Shown here in pieces: positions 1 through 5,152 of a DNA stretch of 5,152 nt. The position numbers and the translations under genes were made by a program. Below the pieces are notes generated by a model. It worked only from the letters and a program-made list of their open reading frames with translations, made no database searches and was not told the origin of the DNA. The stretch's first letter is position 1, and the number at the start of each line of letters is the position of its first letter. Origin of the DNA: Nitrososphaerota archaeon (GTDB taxonomy: Archaea > Thermoproteota > Nitrososphaeria > Nitrososphaerales > CADDZS01); the NCBI GenBank assembly GCA_027886785.1, contig JAPCJV010000174.1, forward strand, positions 1 to 5,152. The letters run 5' to 3'.

Positions 1-973
1 CGATATTATCAGAATAGAGTTTCATCTTTTTCCGGCTAGCCTCGCTGAAAAGGGCGAACGAATTTACCCCAACTTCCTTGTATCCTTCGATGATCTTGAT
101 GAGCTCCTTCCAATTTCGGCAAAAGTGAAAGCCCCTTTTTAAGTCCTCGATCGTCAGGTTCTTTTCGCTTAATTCTTCAGACTGAACAGGATCCCTGATG
201 CTCCAAGAGTCTTTCATCATCCACCCAAGTTTTCTTCGCGAAGCCTCGAAAACTTTCTCCGGTTTCGATAAGCTAAAGGAAAGGTGAATCAAGACCTGCC
301 CGTTCCGTTTGTTTGCCTCCCTCAGACCCCTGTAGAAAGACGGGATGATCTCTTCTTTGAGACTACTCGCATTGTTTCTAGGACTTAGGGTTACCAAATG
401 GTCTGAGTATTTGCCAGCGTAGAATGCTGCTCGCTTCCCGATCGCGGAAAAGTAGATCGGAATTTTTCTTCTCGGTTTGGTGTATAGAAAGTAAAAATCC
501 GAAGAGAAGTATTTCCCTTCCGATCCAAATGGCTCTTTCGACTCCCAGAGTTTTCTAATGAGATCCACTCCTTCACACAATCGATCTATTCTTTCCTGCC
601 ATGCAGGCCATCGACTATTCCAAAACGGGGCTTCGTTCAATGCCTCTCCTGAGCCCACTCCTAAAATGAATCTGCCGGGGTACATGTTGTCGATCGTCGC
701 GCTTGCCTGCGCAATGATTGCCGGAGGATACCGAGCTCCTATTGGAGTCGTAACGAAAGGCCCTACTCTGACGGTGCTAGTTCTCTCAAGGGCCACACTC
801 ATAACGGACCAAACAAAGGAAGATCGTTTCCCGGAATCAAACCACGGAACAAAATGATCTCCCAACCACACAGTTTTGAATCCTAGTTCTTCCGCAAAAA
901 CTGTGGCTTCAACGAATCGAGCTGGATCGTAATAATTCTCTCCAAGATCGATATGAAAATCCGTTCGAGACAT
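1..973 (-). CDS. F420-dependent LLM-class oxidoreductase, FGD-like, 3' end cut by window edge
   Basis: Luciferase-like monooxygenase-fold (TIM barrel) oxidoreductase of the F420-dependent glucose-6-phosphate dehydrogenase group; the expected reaction is cytosolic hydride transfer from a sugar or alcohol to coenzyme F420. I translated 324 residues from the ATG at 973 to the left edge with no stop. FGD1 of Mycobacterium has about 336 residues, so only some 10 are missing. Visible motifs are GDHFVPW (D39, H40, W44), an SGEALNE segment with E110, and the YPGRFILGVGSGE barrel strand. These match the FGD1 catalytic residues H40, W44 and E109 by recalled alignment. The phosphate contacts of FGD1 are mostly not kept (T195 to L196, K198 to R199, K259 to S256, R283 to G281), so glucose-6-phosphate is a doubtful substrate. 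The start is the first in-frame ATG matching the family N-terminus; no clear Shine-Dalgarno precedes it. It lies 105 bases downstream of the binding-protein gene on the same strand and could be cotranscribed. Family call firm, substrate unknown. Confidence 0.9.
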   Translation of the reverse strand, partial: MSRTDFHIDLGENYYDPARFVEATVFAEELGFKTVWLGDHFVPWFDSGKRSSFVWSVMSVALERTSTVRVGPFVTTPIGARYPPAIIAQASATIDNMYPGRFILGVGSGEALNEAPFWNSRWPAWQERIDRLCEGVDLIRKLWESKEPFGSEGKYFSSDFYFLYTKPRRKIPIYFSAIGKRAAFYAGKYSDHLVTLSPRNNASSLKEEIIPSFYRGLREANKRNGQVLIHLSFSLSKPEKVFEASRRKLGWMMKDSWSIRDPVQSEELSEKNLTIEDLKRGFHFCRNWKELIKIIEGYKEVGVNSFALFSEASRKKMKLYSDNI

Positions 974-1078
974 TGTTACTTTTTCTCTCTAGGTGTCCAA
1001 TCCTGCGGGCCGCGCAAATAGGAATCGGATTCAGTGAGCAAAATAAAGTAGCGTTAGTCTTCTCTTGAAAACTCTAAG
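974..1078 (-). other. Intergenic gap with T-rich tract (terminator or weak promoter)
   Basis: This is the 105-base spacer between the binding-protein stop and the oxidoreductase ATG. On the minus strand it holds a T-rich stretch, TACTTTATTTTGC (about 1039-1051), roughly 30 bases after the stop. It could be an archaeal poly-T style terminator for the upstream gene, or a TATA-like box giving a leader of about 45 bases for the downstream gene. A second AT-rich spot, CCTATTTGC (about 1014-1022), is another weak promoter candidate. No Shine-Dalgarno and no box at the leaderless distance from 973 is seen, so I cannot decide between an operon and separate transcripts. Confidence 0.3.
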
Positions 1079-3127
1079 CTACTTTGAGGCGGGAACTACT
1101 GTATTGAAAACAGGCAGCAAGGTGACTGTGCCCCACGCTGGATCCAAACTGAAACTGGAGATCAAGTCTTTCCTCCAGGCAATAGTGCCGGCAGCTCCAT
1201 CCCAGAGACGATTGGTAAAGAAAATGTACGGGGCATCGTTGTACACATCAGCTTGCGCCTTCGAGCAAACCGATTGAATCTGTGAAGTGTTGGTGGTCAC
1301 GAGGAAAGAAGAGATACAGGCTTGGGTGTTGGGCGTGGAATACATTGCATAATTGCCGAAGAAGGATCCGTTGCTCGTGAAAGAAATCCAGGGATCGGCG
1401 GGTACGTTTACAAACGGTTGCCAGGTAGGGTTGATTGCAACCGAAATCTGGGGGATGGTAGTATTATGGCTGAGGTTGTACGAATAGCTTCCGTACAATG
1501 TAAAGAACTGCGGGACAGTCCATACCTGAATTGTACTAGAAATTCCGATAGCTTGGAGATCGGACTGAATTGCCTCTGAGGCGGTTATACATGCTAGGCA
1601 GTCAGCGCGAGTTCCAATGTTCAAAGTCGGAAACTTTGAGAGATCTATACCCGCTAGATCTTTCTTTGCCAACGACATGTTGTATTGGTACGGGGCGTAG
1701 TTCCCCAAATCGTAGAAGCTGGGGTATGAGTTGAATTCAGGAGGAACTGTAGCGGTCGCATATCCGTTGTAGGTTTTGTTGATGAGGTTTTGATAATTTA
1801 TCGCATGAACGATTGCCTGCCGCACGGCTGTAATGTTTGTTGGATACTGTTTGGTATTGAGCGCTATTGGACCCACTGTGTTTGCCGCAGGAGGAGCGAG
1901 TACAATAGAAAGAGAAGGATTGGCTGTCACTTGGTTCCAAGTGCTCAACCCTACGGTCCCAATTTGAACAGTCCCCTGGGAAAGTTCGATATATCTCGAA
2001 ACGTCGTCCGATTTGTAATAAATGAAGACGGTTTGGTAATGTCCCGGATCAAGTAGAGGGTTTGAGGCAATTTGTGCTGCGCTGAGACTCCTGCCCCAAT
2101 AGTTTGGATTCTGGGTGTATTTCACGTAGGCATTTATTTGGTAACCACTGATCACGTAGGGACCCGTTCCTGGAGCGGCATTTGTCGTTAAGAACTGATT
2201 TGGAGAGGTAGCCGATCCAGGGCCGCCATTAGCTAAAATCCACTGTGCATCGGGAAGCTCCATGAATGGCGTACCAGTCGATAAGGACGGCAACAAAACC
2301 GTGTTATCACCTAATTGGTGGAAGACTATTTGGTTGGGTCCAGTTACGAATATCGGCCAGCTGCTGTTTTTCATAATAGAAAGGACTTGGGTCGAAGGAT
2401 TAGCTAGGCCCGAGCTATTAATCAAAGACAAGGTTGCAGGCCCATAAATTACGTGCGACATGTCAAAAAGTGGATATCCACCCCACCAAGTGGAGCTGTT
2501 CCCCGCTGTGAGATAGTAGTTATACATGTCAGTCCACACCTGATAGGCATTGAATGGGTCTCCATTCGAATAGGCCACGTTCTGCCTCAGATTGAAAGTG
2601 TATACTGTTCCATTCGCTGACACGGTCCAGTTAGATGCCAAAGCAGGAAGGTACTGATAGATGGACTGTTTGAATTGGGAAGTTACATTCGCGGCCACCA
2701 ATCCTTGGTATACAGTGAAGTAAGACCAGTACGGATACGAAGCAAACGCGGAATTATCCACAAGCAAGCCGTTGTTTGGAAAGAATACATCATCCATCGA
2801 TAAGACAGATGCGTTTGCGATGGAAGAACTGGATGAGGACGTCAAGGACGTAGAAGAAGAGCTAGAAGTTGCAGAAGAGGAACTCGAAGTAGAAGCAATA
2901 GATGAAGATGAAGACGTTGAGGGGACAACTGTAGATGATGATTGACTTGACGAGAGGCTGGAAGTGGAACTAGATGGCAAACTAGTTGAGGAAGTTGTAC
3001 TTGTAGAGTTTGTGCCTAAAGAAGTGGCCGCGTACGCCGCAACGACAATAATTACGATAATCACAACAACTATAGCGATCCAAGCTGTTCTAGCGATCGC
3101 TCTCCTGAAATTAGAATTCAAAGCCAA
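1079..3127 (-). CDS. ABC transporter solute-binding protein, family 5 (peptide/oligosaccharide type), membrane-anchored
   Basis: Extracellular solute-binding protein of the DppA/OppA family (SBP_bac_5), 682 residues, which would capture oligopeptides or oligosaccharides for an ABC importer. Order: basic N-terminus (R8, R9, R13), hydrophobic segment 15-34, Ser/Thr stalk 35-102, then the binding domain to the C-terminus. Family marks are the LASNWTVS...YTFNLR...NGDPFNA stretch (about 164-195), GTGPY (about 320-324) and NPNYWG (340-345). About 15 N-x-S/T sequons are spread over the mature part, and cysteines sit at 510, 513, 604 and 621. The start codon is TTG: the frame upstream is open for about 22 codons but has no ATG or GTG, and a TATA-like box lies 27 bases upstream of this TTG, which suits a leaderless mRNA. 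The next possible start is TTG codon 3. There is no lipobox Cys. No permease or ATPase gene is in the window. Family is certain; ligand is unknown. Confidence 0.93.
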   Translation of the reverse strand: MALNSNFRRAIARTAWIAIVVVIIVIIVVAAYAATSLGTNSTSTTSSTSLPSSSTSSLSSSQSSSTVVPSTSSSSSIASTSSSSSATSSSSSTSLTSSSSSSIANASVLSMDDVFFPNNGLLVDNSAFASYPYWSYFTVYQGLVAANVTSQFKQSIYQYLPALASNWTVSANGTVYTFNLRQNVAYSNGDPFNAYQVWTDMYNYYLTAGNSSTWWGGYPLFDMSHVIYGPATLSLINSSGLANPSTQVLSIMKNSSWPIFVTGPNQIVFHQLGDNTVLLPSLSTGTPFMELPDAQWILANGGPGSATSPNQFLTTNAAPGTGPYVISGYQINAYVKYTQNPNYWGRSLSAAQIASNPLLDPGHYQTVFIYYKSDDVSRYIELSQGTVQIGTVGLSTWNQVTANPSLSIVLAPPAANTVGPIALNTKQYPTNITAVRQAIVHAINYQNLINKTYNGYATATVPPEFNSYPSFYDLGNYAPYQYNMSLAKKDLAGIDLSKFPTLNIGTRADCLACITASEAIQSDLQAIGISSTIQVWTVPQFFTLYGSYSYNLSHNTTIPQISVAINPTWQPFVNVPADPWISFTSNGSFFGNYAMYSTPNTQACISSFLVTTNTSQIQSVCSKAQADVYNDAPYIFFTNRLWDGAAGTIAWRKDLISSFSLDPAWGTVTLLPVFNTVVPASK
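2822..3025 (-). other. Ser/Thr-rich stalk coding region of the binding protein
   Basis: Residues 35-102 contain about 54 Ser or Thr out of 68, mostly runs of 3-6 Ser broken by Thr, Ala, Ile, Leu or Pro. This looks like an O-glycosylated, extended linker that holds the binding domain away from the membrane through the S-layer. All six serine codons are used and mixed within runs, so the tract is not a simple expanded DNA repeat; protein-level selection for Ser/Thr content is the simplest reading. The complementary strand therefore reads as an acidic frame, which is only a shadow. Confidence 0.85.
3026..3085 (-). other. N-terminal hydrophobic anchor / signal segment of the binding protein
   Basis: Residues 15-34 are almost all Ile, Val and Ala and follow a basic stretch (R8, R9, R13), so this is a membrane-spanning or signal segment. 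Two readings are possible. One is a class III (pilin-like) signal cut near R9-A10, leaving the hydrophobic helix on the mature protein, as in Sulfolobus sugar-binding proteins. The other is an ordinary signal cut after the A31-x-A33 motif. Placing the Ser/Thr stalk immediately after the helix favours an uncut or pilin-like anchor. The segment is seen; the processing is inferred. Confidence 0.7.
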
Positions 3128-3150
3128 ATTATGGGCAAACCATCGGGGGC

Positions 3151-3157
3151 TATTTAT
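3151..3157 (-). promoter_or_regulatory. TATA box of the binding-protein gene
   Basis: The minus strand reads AAGGATAAATAGC across 3149-3161. The core ATAAATA is centred 27 bases before the TTG start, with a purine-rich BRE-like AAGG just upstream. Archaeal TATA boxes sit about 25-30 bases before the transcription start, so transcription would begin at or next to the TTG. That predicts a leaderless mRNA, consistent with the absence of a Shine-Dalgarno sequence. Confidence 0.55.
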
Positions 3158-3229
3158 CCTTGACTTGTAAAATCTTCGTATCAGCCCGAATATTCAACGC
3201 AGACAATTTTCCCCCGAACTCTTTTTTTC

Positions 3230-3247
3230 AAGAATGAAAGAAACTCT
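3230..3247 (-). terminator. Possible T-rich terminator after the enolase-superfamily gene
   Basis: Just after the TAG stop the minus strand reads a pyrimidine/T-rich stretch, GTTTCTTTCATTCTTG. Archaeal transcription often ends at such T-rich tracts without a hairpin. The T runs are short (three at most), so this is weak. The presence of a separate TATA box for the next gene supports a transcript break here. Confidence 0.25.
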
Positions 3248-3250
3248 CTT

Positions 3251-4429
3251 CTACGACTTGGATCTCGGGAGGCCGGGCGGGGTCGTGCTGTGCCTTACCC
3301 ATTCGTCTTCAGTTTGAACGGACCCTTTCTTTGAAAACGCTTTACTGCCCAATTCCCAGCCAAAGCCGGGTTTTTCTCCGAGCTCGATTTCGCCCTTCTC
3401 TATTTTGGGAGTAGGTTGTACCAACAATTGATTTTGCCAGATTTCTGACTTGCTCCAATCAAGGGGTTTCACGTCTTGAAATTCAAGATACAGACCATTG
3501 GGGATCGATGCTAAGGCGGAAGCGCCGCAAAGATCAAAATTCTGGGGGGAGACAGGTATTCCGTAGGACTGCGCCATTGCGGCGATCTTTTTCCACTCGG
3601 TTACACCCCCGACGTTGGGGACGTCGCCGATTATTACCCCCACTGCCTTGCGCTGGAGAAGCTCTTTGAACCCGAACTTTGTATATTCGGCCTCTCCCAA
3701 GGCTAAGGGAATTTCAGTAGCTTCTGCGATGCTCGCAAGTCCATCCAAATTGTCAGCGAGAGTCGGCTCTTCCAGCCAGAAGACTTCGAATCTTTCTAAT
3801 TTCCGAGCCATCCTCTTTGCTTGGCTAACAGACCAACCCTGATTGGCATCTACCAGCAGTTTAGTTTTGAACCCAATCCCATCCCTGACTGCTTTGACCC
3901 GATCGATGTCTTCCTGATCGTCGCGGCGCCCCACCTTCATTTTTACCGCAGGAAATCCCTTTTCGACGGAACTCTGGTGGAATTTCACCAATTCCGCTTG
4001 ACCAAGGCCGAAGTCGAATCCAGTTCTATAGACGGGTACTCTTTTTCCAAAACCCCCGAGTAATCGATAACATGGAACGTTCAGAATCTTTCCCTTCAAA
4101 TCCCAAATAGCTGTATCAATCACGCCCATGGCGTAAATGGCAACTCCCTTTCTCCCGTAGTAGACGGTTTGCCAATACATTTTTTCCCAGATTCTCTCAT
4201 GGTCCAGAGGATTCTCTCCCAAGATTTCCGGTTTCAATTCTGTTTCTATGATTGCCTTCGTAGCTTCAAATCCGTAAAAACCGAAAGGAGCAATTCCCGT
4301 GATCCCTTCATCCGTCACAATTTCGATAGCGCTCGTTCTGAAACTTTGCACCACATGCATCGAATCCATGCCGGGCGATTGGAGCTTGATCATAGCGGTG
4401 GGCGCAACACGCAAATCTGAGATTTTCAA
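3251..4429 (-). CDS. Mandelate racemase/muconate lactonizing-type enolase-superfamily enzyme with His-to-Gln at the catalytic dyad
   Basis: Cytosolic Mg2+-dependent enzyme of the enolase superfamily, mandelate racemase subgroup, which abstracts the alpha proton of a hydroxy or sugar acid (racemase, epimerase or sugar-acid dehydratase). It has 392 residues. The N-terminal capping domain covers about 1-130, ending in the typical AMGVIDTAIWDLKGK and YRLLGG segments. The barrel has the VKMKVG motif (K163, K165), metal ligands D194 (VDANQGW), E220 (WLEEP) and E246 (LGEAE), then D269 (GDVPNVGGVTEW) and E316. Each sits exactly one residue before its mandelate-racemase counterpart (K164, K166, D195, E221, E247, D270, E317). 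The expected His297 is Gln296 (SPQNFD). The start is TTG: a TAA stop lies immediately upstream, and the encoded KISDLRV is the canonical first strand, which the later ATG (codon 13) would lose. The last 25 or so residues form a polar tail with no recognised motif. The substrate cannot be named; a sugar-acid dehydratase is one option, made less certain by the missing His. Confidence 0.92.
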   Translation of the reverse strand: MKISDLRVAPTAMIKLQSPGMDSMHVVQSFRTSAIEIVTDEGITGIAPFGFYGFEATKAIIETELKPEILGENPLDHERIWEKMYWQTVYYGRKGVAIYAMGVIDTAIWDLKGKILNVPCYRLLGGFGKRVPVYRTGFDFGLGQAELVKFHQSSVEKGFPAVKMKVGRRDDQEDIDRVKAVRDGIGFKTKLLVDANQGWSVSQAKRMARKLERFEVFWLEEPTLADNLDGLASIAEATEIPLALGEAEYTKFGFKELLQRKAVGVIIGDVPNVGGVTEWKKIAAMAQSYGIPVSPQNFDLCGASALASIPNGLYLEFQDVKPLDWSKSEIWQNQLLVQPTPKIEKGEIELGEKPGFGWELGSKAFSKKGSVQTEDEWVRHSTTPPGLPRSKS

Positions 4430-4514
4430 TTAAGATCGTCCCGAGCCTACCTGAGAAAGTTAAAGGTTTCCGTGAGAAGAAACTAGATCGCAAATTTGGT
4501 GGAAGAAAATCAGC
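4430..4514. promoter_or_regulatory. Divergent promoter region between the enolase-superfamily and isomerase genes
   Basis: This 85-base gap separates two divergently transcribed genes. On the minus strand CTTTAACTTT (4456-4465) is centred about 31 bases before the TTG at 4429, a fair TATA position for a leaderless mRNA. The same box read on the plus strand (AAAGTTAAAG) would start a transcript near 4487-4490, giving the isomerase gene a leader of about 25 bases. Possible operator-like elements flank it: TGAGAA repeated directly at 4452 and 4473 (21 bases, about two helical turns), and an inverted pair GTTTC/GAAAC at 4466-4470 and 4479-4483. Positions are seen; the function is inferred. Confidence 0.4.
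4498..4502 (+). promoter_or_regulatory. Possible ribosome binding site of the isomerase gene
   Basis: GGTGG, with potential to pair with the end of archaeal 16S rRNA, lies 12 bases before the ATG at 4515. The spacing is longer than usual. It is the only Shine-Dalgarno-like sequence before a start in this window; the other genes have none. Confidence 0.3.
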
Positions 4515-5152
4515 ATGAATGAAACGTTAGTCCTGTCCGGCTTGTATCGATGGTATCAGAAGTACGTGTTCCAAGATCGCATCCCTGAAGTGGAGAAGAG
4601 TTTCGTTAACTTGAACGTTCTTGAGCAACGCTACCGCGAAATATTTAGTTCATTGTCATCAAGCGGATATGATGGAATAGAAGGATTCCTCGAGCTGCCC
4701 CTGTTAGGCGAAAAATCTCAGCCATTGAAACACCTATTGGAAGAGTACGATCTGACTATGCCGGTCGCTTACGCAAACAGCGCACTTCACGACTCGAAAA
4801 TTTCCGAGAAATCAATTGAAACGATCTTGGCACAGGCAGGACCGGCGATCGCTTCTGGCGCAAAGTTTCTCGACATCAATCCTGAACCGTCAGAAAACGA
4901 AAAATCTGCTAAAGAAATTTCTTGGGAAACAGCATCCATAAACAGCCTCTCAAGAAGACTGAAGGACCTCGGTGCTCTAATTACAATTCATTATCATGAT
5001 GAAATGATGCGACATGATGCGATGGAGCTCATGTACATTCTTGAAAATACTGATCCTGATCTTGTCAAGCTGACGCTTGATTTTCATTGGGCCTTTCGCG
5101 CTGGAATTGATCCTCTTGAACTCCTGGATCGATACTCTTCGAGAGTAGTCGC
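4515..5152 (+). CDS. Sugar phosphate isomerase/epimerase (IolE-like TIM barrel), 3' end cut by window edge
   Basis: Xylose-isomerase-like TIM-barrel protein of the sugar phosphate isomerase/epimerase (AP endonuclease family 2) group, which includes inosose dehydratase IolE and ketose epimerases. Such enzymes isomerise, epimerise or dehydrate keto-sugars or cyclitols with a divalent metal. I translated 212 complete codons from the ATG at 4515 to the right edge with no stop; relatives have about 270-310 residues, so the last quarter or so is missing. Visible marks are SSSGYDGIEGFLELP (about 48-62, first barrel strands), HYHDE (159-163, matching the usual HNHxxE strand) and LTLDFHWAFRAGIDP (from about 186, with likely metal ligand D189), followed by LLDRYSSRV, where relatives continue to an HxKD strand outside the window. 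The ATG is the first start after an in-frame TGA at 4473-4475. It is transcribed away from the enolase-superfamily gene and may share its promoter region. Family call good; reaction unknown. Confidence 0.85.
   Translation, partial: MNETLVLSGLYRWYQKYVFQDRIPEVEKSFVNLNVLEQRYREIFSSLSSSGYDGIEGFLELPLLGEKSQPLKHLLEEYDLTMPVAYANSALHDSKISEKSIETILAQAGPAIASGAKFLDINPEPSENEKSAKEISWETASINSLSRRLKDLGALITIHYHDEMMRHDAMELMYILENTDPDLVKLTLDFHWAFRAGIDPLELLDRYSSRVV

Noticed and set aside
558..857. Plus-strand 99-codon open frame
   Set aside because: It lies wholly inside the oxidoreductase gene on the other strand, whose translation matches a known family throughout; the plus-strand product has no recognisable motif.
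2823..2944. Plus-strand frame rich in Glu and Asp opposite the Ser/Thr stalk, resembling an acidic protein tail
   Set aside because: It is the complement of serine codons (TCT/TCC/TCA read as AGA, GGA and TGA-like triplets, shifted into GAA/GAT codons) and has no start, family match or continuation; a composition shadow.
3214..3247. T7 run on the plus strand with nearby A-rich and GAAAG stretches, possibly a hairpin terminator
   Set aside because: The similar arms (AACTCT and AAACTC) are direct, not inverted, so no stable stem forms, and no plus-strand gene ends here.
4391..4393. ATG (codon 13) as start of the enolase-superfamily enzyme
   Set aside because: Starting there would delete the KISDLRV strand that opens the capping domain across the family; the TTG at 4429 restores it and has a well-placed TATA-like box.
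3615..4420. Several plus-strand open frames of 75-85 codons antisense to the enolase-superfamily gene
   Set aside because: They overlap a fully conserved coding region, lack family motifs and have no promoter or ribosome site; shadows of the real gene.
5004..5022. Nine-base direct repeat ATGATGCGA, twice, 10 bases apart
   Set aside because: It falls inside the isomerase coding sequence, in different frames, encoding Met/His/Asp-rich residues next to the HYHDE strand; likely chance.

Overview
The window reads as archaeal chromosomal DNA. The lineage cannot be fixed from 5 kb: a Nitrososphaeria/Thermoproteota-like or Thermoplasmatota-like organism would both fit. The archaeal signs are a luciferase-like oxidoreductase of the coenzyme F420 / glucose-6-phosphate dehydrogenase type, a solute-binding protein with an N-terminal hydrophobic anchor, a very long Ser/Thr stalk and about 15 N-glycosylation sequons, and TATA-like boxes about 27-31 bases upstream of start codons that lack Shine-Dalgarno sequences (leaderless style). 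Two of the four genes appear to start with TTG.

Layout. Three genes lie on the minus strand, in transcription order 4429 to 1: an enolase-superfamily enzyme of the mandelate racemase type (4429-3251), a family 5 ABC-transporter solute-binding protein (3127-1079), and an F420-dependent sugar-dehydrogenase-like flavin-fold oxidoreductase (973 to the left edge, missing only its last residues). A fourth gene, an IolE-like sugar-phosphate isomerase/epimerase, runs divergently on the plus strand from 4515 off the right edge. The gaps are 105 bases (974-1078), 123 bases (3128-3250) and 85 bases (4430-4514). No RNA gene, mobile element, CRISPR array or other long repeat was seen.

Working together. 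The set resembles a small sugar or sugar-acid uptake and catabolism locus. The binding protein would capture an oligosaccharide or peptide outside the cell (in archaea, family 5 proteins often bind sugars). The FGD-like enzyme would oxidise a sugar or polyol with F420, the enolase-superfamily enzyme would act on an aldonic or other hydroxy acid, and the TIM-barrel isomerase would rearrange or dehydrate a keto-sugar. This is inferred from family and neighbourhood only; no substrate is shown by the sequence.

The most notable points: (1) the enolase-superfamily enzyme keeps every mandelate-racemase active-site position at a constant offset of one except the catalytic His297, which is Gln296; (2) the FGD-like enzyme keeps the F420-site residues but has lost most of the glucose-6-phosphate phosphate contacts; (3) the binding protein has an unusually long, almost pure Ser/Thr stalk. 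No previously unknown system type is evident; the novelty, if any, lies in the pathway chemistry.
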